From: CAVZRC01 sp963777695
GTDB taxonomy: Bacteria; Planctomycetota; Planctomycetia; Isosphaerales; Isosphaeraceae
NCBI GenBank assembly: GCA_963777695.1
Contig: CAVZRC010000003.1
Location: 3,720,001 to 3,784,000 of the forward strand
DNA: 64,000 nt
Direction: 5' to 3'
In this document: one piece after another, positions 1-10,234 of the stretch
Layout: each line of letters opens with the position of its first letter
Position numbering within the stretch: the first letter of the stretch is position 1
Program-made: the position numbers and the translations under genes
Notes under the pieces: model-generated
What the model saw: only the letters and a program-made list of their open reading frames with translations
The model's database searches: none
What the model was told of the DNA's origin: nothing

Positions 1-103
1 AGCGACCAGTCCGCGAAGCCTCAAACAACGGCCTATTGGCTGCGCGAATCCGCGAGCCGGCGACGGGGAACACCACGGAATTGCCTTCAAACCGGAGAGA
101 TTA

Positions 104-218
104 GAACACGAAATACACGAAATACACGAAAGAGGAGAGGGACAAAATGATTACAACAACCAATATGAATATAAGGTATTTCGAATAATTGAATTGATTT
201 TTCGTGTATTTCGTGTTC
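104..218. repeat. Inverted-repeat element with 19-bp perfect arms
   Basis: The arm GAACACGAAATACACGAAA at 104-122 is repeated as its exact reverse complement at 200-218, enclosing about 77 bp of AT-rich DNA. The left arm also carries a short direct repeat (AATACACGA). It lies just upstream of the large FG-GAP gene and could form a long hairpin. The base composition differs sharply from the surrounding GC-rich DNA, which suggests a small mobile or intergenic repeat rather than a normal promoter. No other gene is seen in 1-344. Confidence 0.7.
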
Positions 219-344
219 CATTCTCTTCGATCTCAAGTCCGCGTCGGTCCGGTGCTCGGCGGATTGGTACGTTACTGTGGCCATTATTTGCGGTCTCGTA
301 GTCTAGCTCCTTCGCGGAAGGCCGTTCTCCGAGGAATTCCTTCG

Positions 345-3300
345 ATGTTCCCCCGCTGGTCGAACCGAATCTCCCCGCCGATGATCCCGAGACGACGCGA
401 GTCCGTTCGTGGACCCCGCTGCTCCTGGTCCCTGGCTACGATGCGGCTCGAAGAGCGTGTCCTGCTGTCGGGTGGGGGGCTCAATCACGCCGTGTCGATC
501 CCCATCGGTTCCTCATCGGCGGGAGGTCTCGCCCCGGGAGGAGCCGGTTTGTACGAGATCCAGCCGGATGCAAACGGCCTCTTGATCGCTCAGGCCCACG
601 CCGAGACCGATCGCCTCCAGCTCCGGCTATCGTTAATCGACGCCCTGGGCAACCTCCTCGTCCAGAGCGACGGCCAGTCGCTCGGCCAGACGGACCCTCT
701 GATCGATCAGCATGTTGCCGCGGGCACCGACTATCTCGAGGTCCAGAGCCTCTCCGGCTCGGGAAGCTTCGATGTTTCCACCACGTTGACGCCGTCGTCC
801 GACCCCGGTCAAACCCTGGTGCTGCCCCCCGATCTTCAGGAGGGGAATTACGCGCCCATCGCCGTCGGCGACTTCACCAATAACGGCATACTCGACATCG
901 CGGCCCCGGACGGCGTCCACCTGGGTCTCGGCGACGGGACGTTCCAGGCTCCTTCACCGACAGGGGCCTTGGTCAACCCGACGCAGTACAGCGACCCGTC
1001 CGCGATCGTTGTCGGCGAGTTCAATGGGGACCAGGACCTCGACGTGGCCGTCGCCCTCGCCGCCACCGATAGCCTATCGATCTCCATGGGCAACGGGGAC
1101 GGTACGTTCCAGCCCGCGACGACGTTCGGGTTGCCGGTCGGCGGCTCGACTTCCGCGATGGTGGCGGGCGACTTCGGCACGGGTCACGTCGACCTGGCCG
1201 TGGCCGATTCGATCCTGGACATGGTCTATATCATCCAGGCTAACGGCGACGGCACCTTTCAACTCACGGATTCGGTCGCGGTCGGGCAATCCCCCGTCGC
1301 GATCGCCGAGGGCGACTTCGCGGGCAATGGCCGCACCGATCTGGCCGTCGCCGATCTCCTATCCGGAGACGTCACCGTCCTCATGAATGGCGGGAATGGC
1401 TCGTTCAGCGCCCTTCCCCCGATCGCGATGCCGGCGGGGAGCACGCCGACATCGATCGTCGCGGCCAACTTCGGGACGGGCAACGTCAACCTTGCCGTGA
1501 CCGACTCGAACCTCGGCGAGGTGGATATCCTCGAAGGCGACGGCGACGGCACCTTCCAGCTCGGATCGTCGATCGCGGTCGGAGCAAATCCCTCCGCGAT
1601 CGTGGCGGGCGATCTCAACGGCGACGGCGACACCGACCTGGCCGTCACCGACGCCAACAACAACGAGGTCGGCATCCTGCTGGGCAACGGCAACGGGACC
1701 TTCCAGCCCGCCTTGTCCATGGCGGCGGGGACCTCACCGCTCGCCCTGGTCGCGGGCGATTTCAACGGCGACGGCCGGCTCGACCTGGCCACGGGCAATG
1801 CTGGTTCCAACGACATCTCCGTCCTCCTGGGCAAGGGAGACGGGACCTTCGAGGAACCGGTTGCCAACGCCGTGGGGGCCGCCGCGACCGCCCTCGCGAC
1901 GGGCGACTTCACCGGCAACAACAACCTCGGGCTGGCCGTCCTCAACCAGGGCTCCGACAGCGTGACCATCCTGCCGGGCAACGGCGACGGCACCTTCCAG
2001 CAGTCCTCGACCGTGCCTTTGCCGGCGGGGAGCGGCGCGACCTCGGTCGTGGCGGCCGACTTCAACGACGACGGCCGACTCGACCTGGCGGTCACCGACT
2101 CGAATCTGGACGTGGTCACCATCCTGCTCGGCAACGGCGACGGCACGTTCGAACCGGCCGTTCAATACGCCTTGCAGGACGTCCCGACGCAGGGCGGGGT
2201 GACCGCGGGCGAGCCGTATGCCATCGTGGCGGGGGACTTCACGGGCAACGGCATCATCGACCTGGCCGTGGCCGATCGCGACTGTAGCAACGGCCAGGGG
2301 GGCGTCACCATCCTCATGGGCAACGGGGATGGCACCTTCCGTGTCCTGCCGCCGATCCTGTATGGCAATCCGAACGACTCGCCCTCGCCCGATGCGATCG
2401 TGGCGGGCCAGTTCACGGGCAGCGACAATCTCGACCTGGCCGTGGCCGATACCGGGACCGATGACGTGACGGTGTTCCTCAACGCCGGCGGCGGCACGTT
2501 CCTATCACTGGCGCCGATCCCGCTGGGGAACTCGGCGTTCACGCTGATCCCAAACATGACGCTCGTGGCCGGCCCGTTCACCGATGACGGCCACGACGAC
2601 CTGGCCGTGGCCACGACCGATTATGTCAACGGCGATTCCGTGGACGTGCTCCTGGGAAATGGCGACGGGACCTTTACGCCGGTCCTGACAAACCAGTCGC
2701 TTCCGACGATCTCGCTCGGGAATTCCACCGTGTTGCCCATCGCGATCGTCGTGGGTCATTTCACCAGCAGCGGCAACATCGACCTGGCCACCGCCGATTC
2801 GAACGGGACGGAGACGGACGACTATTCCATCTACCTGGGCAACGGCGACGGCACGTTCCAGGCCCCGGTGCCCTATACGCTCGGCGGCGCCGGTGCGTCG
2901 ACCGCGATCGTGGCCGGCTATTTCACCGGCGACGGTCGGACCGACCTGGCGATCGCCCGGACCGACCCCGACGAGGTCCGCGTGGTGCTCTCCGACGGCG
3001 ACGGCACCTTCTCCGACCCGTCGGAGGTCAACCTCGCCAGCCGCGACACGCCGATGGTCGCCGATCTGGGCGGCGACGGCGTCCTGGATGTCTCGGTGGT
3101 GGATGCGGCGGGCGATATCCTCTACCGCGCGGGGCGGCCGGGCGAGCCCGGCAGCTTCGCCGCGCCCATCACGGTCAACCCGAACGATCCGTCGCGCGAT
3201 ATCGCGTTCGTGGACACCGACCTGGGCCCCCTGATCGCCAGCGTCGATGCCATTGACAACGCGATCTCGTTCTTTGCACTCCGTTCAACGGGGTTCGTCC

Positions 3301-5504
3301 TGGTCGCCAAGCTCGGGACCGGTCCCGAGCCGGCACAGATCCTGTCGGCGGACCTGGACGATGACGGCGTGACCGACCTGATCGTCCGCAATGCCGGCGA
3401 CGGGACGATCTCGACCTTCCAGGGTGATGGCGACGGATGGTTCCTGCCCGGGATCGCCATCCCGGTCGGGCTGGGTGCATCCGACATGACCGTCGGCGAT
3501 CTCGATCAGGACGGCCTGCTCGATCTCATCGTGACCAACAGGCTTTCGGGGCAGGTCGAGGTCCTGCGCAATCTCGGCGGCGGAAACTTCGCCTCTCCCG
3601 TACTCTATGACGCCGGACCGGGACCGTATGGCGTCACCGGGACGGCCGACCCCTCCCCGGTCTCGAGCCTGGAGGGGACCACGAGCGTTTCCGTCGGGGC
3701 ATTCACGACAGGTGGTCTCCCCTCGCTCGTCATGCTGGACCCGGGATCGGACACGCTCGGCTTGCTCTCGGGATTGGGGGATGGCCTCCTCTCGAACGCA
3801 TCGATATTCCCGACGCCAGGCAACACACTGGTGGTCCGCGCCGTCAACTTCAACGGCGACGGCCTGAGCGGACTCGCCATCCTCACCTCCGAGGGACTCT
3901 ACATCGAGCGCAGTGATGGCCGGGGAGGTTTCCTCCCGCCGACGGAGATCGACGTCGGTTTCGAGCCGAATGGCCTGACGGTCGCCGATCTCAACGGCGA
4001 CGGCAAGCCCGACTTGCTCGTCAGCAACCCGCTCGGGGACGTCCTGGTGCTATTCGGGAACGGCAATGGGACGTTCCAGAGCGTTCAGAACCTCGACAAA
4101 CACGTGGCGCTGGCGGTCGTCGGACCGGCCGGAAACACGCCGGGCGCTTTCATTTTCTCCGATGAAGCGACCGATCAGGTGGTCGTCAAGACCGCCGGGG
4201 GTGTCACGACCGTCCTGGGGAGTACGTCAACCGGCCTGGTCGCCCCGGGTGCGGTGAAGCTGGCGGACCTCAACAACGACGGGGTCCTCGATTTGATCGT
4301 CGCCGATAGCGGCAGCAACAACGTTCTCGTGTACCCAGGGCTGGGGAATGGGACGTTCGGCCCGTCGCTGAACGGTGGTCACGGCTTCTTCACGGGCACC
4401 AACCCGGTGGGCATCACGGTCGCCGACCTGACCGGCGACGGCCGGCCCGATCTGATCATCGCCAATGAGGGTTCCAACGACGTCTCCATCCTGATCAACG
4501 TCAAGGTGGGCAACAGCTTTACTTTCGTGCAAGGGCCCCTGCTCCAGGCCGGCGTCGGGCCGGTTGCGACGGCCGTCGAGGACCTCGGCGGTGGCGGCCC
4601 GCCCGATCTCTTGATCGCCGACAGCGGCTCGAATGATGTGCGGCTACTCCGAGGGCTCGGCAACGGGTTCTTCGACGACCTCGACCCCACGATCTATCCG
4701 GTGGGCACCGACCCGAGTGCGCTCATCGTCGGTCAATTCACGGGTGGTTCGGGCCAGGACCTGGCGACTGTCAACTCGGGCTCCAACTCGGTGACGGTGA
4801 TCTCCGGAGTCGGGACCGGCGTGGCCACGACCCAATCGATCCCGACCGGCGGCATCGATCCCATCGCCGCCTTCGCCGTGGATTTCGGGGGAAATGGCCT
4901 GGATAGCCTGGTGGTCGCGAATGATGGCGACGGGAATATCTCGCTGCTCACCGCCGGCGAGAACGGGCTCACCCTCTCGTCCGTCCTGTCCTCGCCGGGA
5001 CTCCCCAATCCGTCCGCGCTCGCGCTGGCCAGCTTCAACAGTGACGGCGTGGAATTCTTCGCGAGCACCGAAGGCGAAGAATCCGCCACACTGCTTGGTT
5101 TTCAACTCGAAGAGTCGGCCGGAGGGATACCTTCTCTTTCCTCGGCGAGCTCGCCCGGGGGCGCGACGACGGAGGCCCTGGTCACGCTCGTCTCGCTGAA
5201 CGAGACGTCGCTGAGCCTGGTCGGCACGCTCTTGACGATCACGCTCAACACGCAGGACCAGAGTGAGCTATCGGCCGAGGGCGTGGCCGCCGAGGTCGGG
5301 GCGGGCAGCTCGGGCGCCTCGGCCGGGCAGGGCATGAAGCCGGCGATCGACCCACTGGATGAAGTGGACGACGAGATCGATGCGACCCAGGCGCAGGCCG
5401 CGCCTCAACAGGCGATCCCGCTGTTCTGGGCCCGATACGTCACCGGAGTGGACCAGGCTCTTCGAGGACCTTCGCAACGAGGCGGATCGACGGCTCCTCG
5501 ATGA
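345..5504 (+). CDS. Giant secreted FG-GAP/VCBS repeat protein with planctomycete extracellular motif
   Basis: Predicted cell-surface beta-propeller protein of about 1,719 residues. The ATG at 345 is preferred because GAGGA lies about 9 bases upstream and it puts the planctomycete sorting motif LEERVLLSG about 35 residues from the N-terminus. Almost all the rest is tandem FG-GAP/VCBS units with calcium-loop cores such as DFNGDGRLDLA and ends such as LLGNGDGTFQ, roughly 20-25 copies. Such proteins are thought to act in adhesion or surface binding; ligand unknown. The reading frame ends abruptly at 5504 after FWARYVTGVDQALRG, and the downstream frame continues a plausible C-terminus (see 5466-6018), so the true protein is probably about 1,890 residues. 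Confidence 0.85.
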   Translation: MFPRWSNRISPPMIPRRRESVRGPRCSWSLATMRLEERVLLSGGGLNHAVSIPIGSSSAGGLAPGGAGLYEIQPDANGLLIAQAHAETDRLQLRLSLIDALGNLLVQSDGQSLGQTDPLIDQHVAAGTDYLEVQSLSGSGSFDVSTTLTPSSDPGQTLVLPPDLQEGNYAPIAVGDFTNNGILDIAAPDGVHLGLGDGTFQAPSPTGALVNPTQYSDPSAIVVGEFNGDQDLDVAVALAATDSLSISMGNGDGTFQPATTFGLPVGGSTSAMVAGDFGTGHVDLAVADSILDMVYIIQANGDGTFQLTDSVAVGQSPVAIAEGDFAGNGRTDLAVADLLSGDVTVLMNGGNGSFSALPPIAMPAGSTPTSIVAANFGTGNVNLAVTDSNLGEVDILEGDGDGTFQLGSSIAVGANPSAIVAGDLNGDGDTDLAVTDANNNEVGILLGNGNGTFQPALSMAAGTSPLALVAGDFNGDGRLDLATGNAGSNDISVLLGKGDGTFEEPVANAVGAAATALATGDFTGNNNLGLAVLNQGSDSVTILPGNGDGTFQQSSTVPLPAGSGATSVVAADFNDDGRLDLAVTDSNLDVVTILLGNGDGTFEPAVQYALQDVPTQGGVTAGEPYAIVAGDFTGNGIIDLAVADRDCSNGQGGVTILMGNGDGTFRVLPPILYGNPNDSPSPDAIVAGQFTGSDNLDLAVADTGTDDVTVFLNAGGGTFLSLAPIPLGNSAFTLIPNMTLVAGPFTDDGHDDLAVATTDYVNGDSVDVLLGNGDGTFTPVLTNQSLPTISLGNSTVLPIAIVVGHFTSSGNIDLATADSNGTETDDYSIYLGNGDGTFQAPVPYTLGGAGASTAIVAGYFTGDGRTDLAIARTDPDEVRVVLSDGDGTFSDPSEVNLASRDTPMVADLGGDGVLDVSVVDAAGDILYRAGRPGEPGSFAAPITVNPNDPSRDIAFVDTDLGPLIASVDAIDNAISFFALRSTGFVLVAKLGTGPEPAQILSADLDDDGVTDLIVRNAGDGTISTFQGDGDGWFLPGIAIPVGLGASDMTVGDLDQDGLLDLIVTNRLSGQVEVLRNLGGGNFASPVLYDAGPGPYGVTGTADPSPVSSLEGTTSVSVGAFTTGGLPSLVMLDPGSDTLGLLSGLGDGLLSNASIFPTPGNTLVVRAVNFNGDGLSGLAILTSEGLYIERSDGRGGFLPPTEIDVGFEPNGLTVADLNGDGKPDLLVSNPLGDVLVLFGNGNGTFQSVQNLDKHVALAVVGPAGNTPGAFIFSDEATDQVVVKTAGGVTTVLGSTSTGLVAPGAVKLADLNNDGVLDLIVADSGSNNVLVYPGLGNGTFGPSLNGGHGFFTGTNPVGITVADLTGDGRPDLIIANEGSNDVSILINVKVGNSFTFVQGPLLQAGVGPVATAVEDLGGGGPPDLLIADSGSNDVRLLRGLGNGFFDDLDPTIYPVGTDPSALIVGQFTGGSGQDLATVNSGSNSVTVISGVGTGVATTQSIPTGGIDPIAAFAVDFGGNGLDSLVVANDGDGNISLLTAGENGLTLSSVLSSPGLPNPSALALASFNSDGVEFFASTEGEESATLLGFQLEESAGGIPSLSSASSPGGATTEALVTLVSLNETSLSLVGTLLTITLNTQDQSELSAEGVAAEVGAGSSGASAGQGMKPAIDPLDEVDDEIDATQAQAAPQQAIPLFWARYVTGVDQALRGPSQRGGSTAPR

Positions 5505-6018
5505 GAAACAACCTCCGGAGGCCGAACAGCCGGACACGACCCGATTCGACGCCGATGATGGTGACGGGCAGGCCGAGGCCAACAGGTCCCTGCGACCCGC
5601 TCCATCGGAGGTCGGTCGCCAATCCGGAGCCGAACCGAGTCGATCGATGGCCATCGACGCGGCGATCGGCTCCCTGATGCCGGAAAGGCCGGCCGCGTTG
5701 CGGTCGTCCCTCCCCTTCGTCGCCGCCAACACCGTTACGGACATGCCCACTCCATCTCTCCGTCCCGGCGAATCGACGAAGGGCGCGAATTTGTGCCCGT
5801 GTCCCGACTACGATCATCCCCGACGCACAGGGATCTCGGCTTCGAGTCTGGCCACCCTGATGGCGATCACCGCCACGGCAAGCAGGGTGCTGGAGGGTCG
5901 ATCGACGCCAAATCGCGGGCATGGCGGGCTTCTCAAGATCGGCGGCGATCCGATAGAGTGTCCCGAGGGCGATGCCACCACCATCCCGGGGAACGAGTGG
6001 CACCGTCGCAGCCGATGA
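5466..6018 (+). pseudogene. Out-of-frame C-terminal tail of the FG-GAP protein
   Basis: In the next frame, RLFEDLRNEADRRLLDEKQP continues directly from the region where the FG-GAP protein loses sense. Removing one G in CGAGGACC (about 5464-5468) would give VDQALRDLRNEADRRLL, an acidic-basic helix as expected after the WARYVTGVD segment. The tail is rich in Pro, Glu and Asp. It ends with a hydrophobic stretch (ASSLATLMAITATASRVL) that could be a membrane anchor, followed by a short polar end. No independent start codon or ribosome-binding site fits, so it is treated as the displaced end of the upstream gene, either by a real frameshift or an assembly indel. Confidence 0.6.
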
Positions 6019-6143
6019 CGGCCCGGCCTTCGCCGCCCCGGTCATCGGCGGGCAAGGATGTCACTTCGCGCCCGAGTTGCGCGAGCCCGAGAGTGGTTGA
6101 AGCGACCCCTTGATTCGTTGCGCTTGGCATCCCGGTCAATCGC

Positions 6144-6971
6144 TCAGAAGGGATACGATTTCCGCCGTAGCACTGCGGCCGCCACGGCGAGACTGCGATG
6201 CTCGATGCATCGACTGGACAGAGCGTGATTGTGCTTGCGGCTCTTGCGGACCAACTCGTTCGTCTTCCCATCGACGAAGGCCCGTAGGCTCAACCCGCTG
6301 GCCGAGCCCAGCGTGCGAAGTTCCGGCGTGGCATCCAGGAAGAGGATCTGCTGGAGTTGGTTCGTCACGGTGTTGACGAACGAGATGTAGCCTCCCGGGA
6401 GAACCTGTCGAGGCCTCTGGATATGGCCGCCGAAGCTGTAGAGCACGCCCGAGGTGGCCACGGGGTCGTAATAATGTGGCGTGATGAAGTCGGAGACAGC
6501 GATTCCCTGGATGCTGTAGGCATAATCGTTCGCCTCGCACGGGTCGCATGCCTCCACCAGATAGCCGAAGTCGCCGTCGGCGTCCTGGATATCGTTGCCG
6601 ACGATCGCGATCGCCCGGGAGGTTTGCAGCCGATTCCCGCTCGGATCGACGAGCATCTCGATGGTCTCGTGGCTGGCATCGATCGTCCAGTCGCTGCTGT
6701 CCGGCGTCCCGATCACGAGCGAATAAGGCTGGTTCATATCGTCCAGATGGACGCCGCCCTCGCCGGGGGGTAGATTCGCCACCAGGAAAACCGGCCAGAC
6801 CCCGACGGGAATCATCGAGGAATCTGGCAAGTATCGGACCGTGGCCTGCACGTTCCAGTAGGGAGAAAGATCGCGCATGACCTGGATGTTGAGCGCCGCC
6901 GCGGTGGCTTCCACCAGCGACGCATCCAGCTTTCCGGTCGTGTCGACAAGTCCGACTTGAATCACCGACAT
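6144..6971 (-). CDS. Hypothetical protein with HExxE metallopeptidase-like motif
   Basis: A 275-residue protein of unknown function. The clearest feature is DASHETIEMLVDPSGNR at about residues 103-119, resembling the SHE-x-x-EML-x-DP signature seen in some uncharacterised zinc-peptidase-like proteins, where His and Glu bind metal. Two nearby cysteines (EACDPCEAND) and aromatic residues follow. There is no clear signal peptide. The last 30 residues are basic and may be poorly conserved. It is convergent with the FG-GAP gene and lies downstream of the di-heme protein gene on the same strand, 90 bp apart, so co-transcription is possible. The catalytic role is inferred from the motif only. Confidence 0.55.
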   Translation of the reverse strand: MSVIQVGLVDTTGKLDASLVEATAAALNIQVMRDLSPYWNVQATVRYLPDSSMIPVGVWPVFLVANLPPGEGGVHLDDMNQPYSLVIGTPDSSDWTIDASHETIEMLVDPSGNRLQTSRAIAIVGNDIQDADGDFGYLVEACDPCEANDYAYSIQGIAVSDFITPHYYDPVATSGVLYSFGGHIQRPRQVLPGGYISFVNTVTNQLQQILFLDATPELRTLGSASGLSLRAFVDGKTNELVRKSRKHNHALSSRCIEHRSLAVAAAVLRRKSYPF

Positions 6972-7061
6972 GGGAGCTCCTTGTTCAGGTTTCGAGGGTC
7001 CGAGTTGCAGCTAGCCATGCGAATCGTCCGGGAATTCTCCGCCGATGGATTGAGGATTAGC

Positions 7062-9080
7062 TTACGGGAATGCGTCGAATCCGTAGCGCAAGTCGATGGG
7101 GAGCCGGAGGGTCTTCAAGAACTCGATGACGTCCTGCTGCGAGTCCGCCGGCAGGGCCTTGAAGGCGGCGATGATGGGGGAGGCCTCGCTCCCGGGAGAG
7201 TCGTGCAGGATGATTGCTTCCATCAGCGACTGGGCGCGGCCGTCGTGAAGCCACGGGCCGGTGTCGGCTACGCCCCAGAGCGGCCTGGTCAGGAACTCGT
7301 CCTCCGCGACCCCGGCAACCCCGGCAGGGTTGGTGGGCGTGGGGATCGCGACGTCGGTCGGTTGCTGGAACTCGGTCCCCTTGGGCTCGCTGAGCAGGGT
7401 ACCCATCTTGTGTCGCTTGAAGTCTGTGAACAGAGGGACGTCGACCGACCCGTCAGCATTGGCGGGCAATCGAGGGAGGGATGATGACAGAGGGGGGGAG
7501 AGTTCGGGGCCATCCTTGCCATCCGGGCCGACGGGTTGGAGGTCAGTCAGGTTGAAGGCGTAACCACCCGGCCCTGTCCGGCTCATTGCATCATTGTCGT
7601 AGAGGTATGTAGCCTTCTTGAGAGCATCGAGAGTCGGTTCGTCGCTCGTCCCCTCGGCGGGGATGTCGCCTGGCTTGATGATTTCCAGGAACCGGCGGTA
7701 AGTCGGTAGCTGCGTGCTCGACATCCGCTGGGCGGAAAGCCCTATGCCCTTGCCGGAGTAGACGACCGGGCCATGTTGTTTCAGCGATGCGCGGGGATCG
7801 CGGACCACGACGACCGAACTGATGATATTCAGAGACGGCGTGTGGCACGAGGAGCATGAATTCGCCTTGGCGACGAGCAATTCCCCGGTGAAGATCCTCC
7901 GGCCTCGATCGGCCGACGCTCGCAAGTCGTTGCCCAGGGGAAGGATGACCGTCGGCGGCCGTAGCGTCAGCGTGAAGATCGAGAGGGCCGAGACATCGCC
8001 GATCGAGAGTTCGTCACAGTGGCCATCGAGATCGCCGTCGTGGACTTCGTCGGGCATGCCGAAGTTGGGATTCTTCTCGCGCCCCTGGATGCCGAAGTGG
8101 AACTGGCAGGCGTCCTTGACGAAATTCCGCTCGTTGGACGCGATGCCTTTCCACTGGAACGGCCGGACGATCAGGTCGTGGCTGACCCCGACGACCTGCG
8201 AATAATCGACCACAAAAGGGCCGAAGGACGTCGCTTCGGGCGCATTCGTCATCTGGGCGAGGACCGCCGCGACGTCAACGGGGTCACCGGCCTTGCCGTT
8301 GAAGGTCACGGACCAGGTCCCGTACTGGGTCAACTTCGCCTGGAGTGGTTCGGGGATCTTGACCCCGGGTGATTTGATCGCCAGCTTGATCGCCTTGACC
8401 TTCTGGGCGAGCAACTCGTTCGACATCTCCTCGGCCAACTCTTGAGCGTAGCCGGTGCCGAAGACATGTGGCGGGTTCCGGACGAACTCGAAGATGTGGT
8501 AAGGCAGGTCGGGGTTGATGAAGGCATTCGAGGCCGAGCCGGCCGGGCCGCCGACGGTGCTCTGCTTGCGAGTCAGCGCGTAGGAAACCGTGCCCGGGAG
8601 CCTCGCCGAGCCGATCGAGTTGTGACACTCGAAGCAGCTCTGGGAGTCGAGCCCGTTGAGCCGGTAGTAAGGGAACGTAGCCGCTCCAGTAACCGGGCTG
8701 AGTCTAGGCAACGAGAAATTCAGAAGTTTATTGAGGTCGTCGTCGGAGATGTTGGAGCCGAGCTTGAGCTTGAGCCTCTTCAAATTGTCCTGGAACGAAG
8801 CCTCGCGAGGGCCGGGCTGACGGACCCCGCTGACGATCAGGCCCCCTTCGCCGTAGCCGTCGTCCTTGGTGAACGGGGTCGAGAACAGGTGGCGTCCATT
8901 CTCGACGACCACTCGGAGCGGGTACTTCCCTTCGAGTAGCCTATCCTGATCGATTCGTTTGATCTTGTCGAAGATGGGATCCTGCGCCCAGGTCCTCCCA
9001 CCCCACAACCAGGGAGAGATCAGGGCGATTCCCCAGATCAATCGGCGAACGCCTCTCGGGGGCTTTGTCGTCAAGAACAT
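7062..9080 (-). CDS. Di-heme cytochrome c peroxidase-like / di-heme oxidoreductase
   Basis: Periplasmic c-type cytochrome of 672 residues. An N-terminal signal peptide (hydrophobic residues about 11-25, cleavage near TWAQDP) is followed by two CxxCH haem-attachment sites, CFECH at residues 149-153 and CSSCH at 409-413. The spacing fits the large di-heme oxidoreductase/MauG-cytochrome c peroxidase group rather than the short classical peroxidase. The C-terminal part contains RPLWGVADTGPWLHDGRA, a typical segment of this group near the second haem domain. It probably transfers electrons to or from peroxide or an organic substrate; the substrate cannot be told. The next gene upstream is 600 bp away. 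Confidence 0.85.
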   Translation of the reverse strand: MFLTTKPPRGVRRLIWGIALISPWLWGGRTWAQDPIFDKIKRIDQDRLLEGKYPLRVVVENGRHLFSTPFTKDDGYGEGGLIVSGVRQPGPREASFQDNLKRLKLKLGSNISDDDLNKLLNFSLPRLSPVTGAATFPYYRLNGLDSQSCFECHNSIGSARLPGTVSYALTRKQSTVGGPAGSASNAFINPDLPYHIFEFVRNPPHVFGTGYAQELAEEMSNELLAQKVKAIKLAIKSPGVKIPEPLQAKLTQYGTWSVTFNGKAGDPVDVAAVLAQMTNAPEATSFGPFVVDYSQVVGVSHDLIVRPFQWKGIASNERNFVKDACQFHFGIQGREKNPNFGMPDEVHDGDLDGHCDELSIGDVSALSIFTLTLRPPTVILPLGNDLRASADRGRRIFTGELLVAKANSCSSCHTPSLNIISSVVVVRDPRASLKQHGPVVYSGKGIGLSAQRMSSTQLPTYRRFLEIIKPGDIPAEGTSDEPTLDALKKATYLYDNDAMSRTGPGGYAFNLTDLQPVGPDGKDGPELSPPLSSSLPRLPANADGSVDVPLFTDFKRHKMGTLLSEPKGTEFQQPTDVAIPTPTNPAGVAGVAEDEFLTRPLWGVADTGPWLHDGRAQSLMEAIILHDSPGSEASPIIAAFKALPADSQQDVIEFLKTLRLPIDLRYGFDAFP

Positions 9081-9679
9081 CGCAAATTCCTCGATTCGAT
9101 GAAGGCCAGTCGAGCGCGGAGACTCCGCGCGTGCTCATAGCATAGATCTTGATGGTCCTACGACTCCGGCCGATCGCCTCCGAGTTGGGATTTCGCGGCG
9201 CGGGGCTTGTTGAGCGACCTTGATGGCCCTGTGATGCTCGGACTCAGGTTCGAAGTGAACGTGACCGCTCCCGATCAGGAAGTCACGACCTGGGGGCGCC
9301 AGACTCGAGCCAATCTTGGGCGAGGGCCCTCCGGCGACCGCCAGCATCGCTTTCCGAGATGCATGATAATTCAATGGACTTGTATTCTACATCAGAGCAA
9401 TCACAAAACATCGATATTCTAAAGTTACAAGGGCACTCTTAATACACGTTTTTTACTCAGGCATCTCGTCGTTGTCAAAGGATTTTTAAAATTTGGCGAC
9501 GAGGTCGATGACCGGCGCGAGTTCGGCGGGGGCCCAAGAGGTCAAGGCACGCGTCGGGGCTGAGGAGTATTCCCGCACTGACGATCGTCGGTATGATGAC
9601 GGGGTCAGCCGCGCTCGGGATGTTGTGGCTTACAATCCGATGTTCAAGAGGCCGGTCGAGTTCCCGAGGGTCTGCCATC
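9081..9679. other. Intergenic region between divergent genes
   Basis: About 600 bp between the di-heme protein gene (minus strand) and the YjbQ gene (plus strand). The stretch near 9380-9490 is AT-rich (ACATCAGAGCAATCACAAAA and following) and could hold promoters for either direction. No protein, RNA gene or repeat could be supported; the short open frames here lack homology and ribosome-binding sites. Confidence 0.4.
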
Positions 9680-10108
9680 ATGCATCGCGAACGCCTGACC
9701 ATCGACACGCGCGGGCGCGGGACGCACGAGATCACGCGACAGATCCAGCAGGCCGTGGAGCGTTCGGACGTCGCCGAGGGCCTGTGCCATGTCTTCATCC
9801 ACCACACGAGCGCCTCGCTGATCGTCTGCGAGAACGCCGACCCGACCGTGCGTCGCGACCTGGAGAGTTACGCGGCCCGCCTGGCGCCCGACGGCGACCC
9901 GTCCTATGTCCACGACAGCGAGGGTCCCGACGACATGTCGGCCCATCTCCGATCGATCCTGACGCTGACTTCGCTGATGATCCCCGTCGCCGACCGCAGA
10001 TGCGACCTCGGCACCTGGCAGGGTGTCTTCCTCTGGGAGCATCGCACCAGTCCCCATCGGCGTCGGATCACGGTCACGATCCTCGGTGATGAATCCTCGG
10101 ATGCGTGA
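9680..10108 (+). CDS. YjbQ family (UPF0047) secondary thiamine-phosphate synthase-like protein
   Basis: A 142-residue cytosolic protein of the YjbQ/UPF0047 family, some members of which have weak thiamine-phosphate synthase activity; the physiological role is unsettled. Visible signatures are HHTSASL near residue 41, HDSEGPDDMSAHLRS near 78-92, and LGTWQGVFLWEHR near 109-121, covering the conserved His, Glu and His residues of the trimeric active site. The ATG at 9680 is chosen over an in-frame ATG 87 bases upstream because the family begins here and GAGGG lies 8-12 bases upstream. Convergent with the CAP-domain gene and separated from it by a strong hairpin. Confidence 0.88.
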   Translation: MHRERLTIDTRGRGTHEITRQIQQAVERSDVAEGLCHVFIHHTSASLIVCENADPTVRRDLESYAARLAPDGDPSYVHDSEGPDDMSAHLRSILTLTSLMIPVADRRCDLGTWQGVFLWEHRTSPHRRRITVTILGDESSDA

Positions 10109-10131
10109 GTCGGGCACGACCGGAAAGGCGA

Positions 10132-10168
10132 CCACCCCGCCGGCAGTCCGATGCTGCGGGCGGGGTGG
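10132..10168. terminator. Bidirectional hairpin terminator between convergent genes
   Basis: The arms CCACCCCGCCGGCAG (10132-10146) and CTGCGGGCGGGGTGG (10154-10168) pair over 15 bp with one mismatch around a 7-base loop. It sits between the ends of the YjbQ gene and the convergent CAP gene, where a shared terminator is expected. There is no T-tract on either side. Confidence 0.65.
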
Positions 10169-10234
10169 AATGGAGTCTTCGATGACCCGATCGGGGCCAA
10201 CTGCACGTCAGGTGTACCGGCCGGACCGATTACC

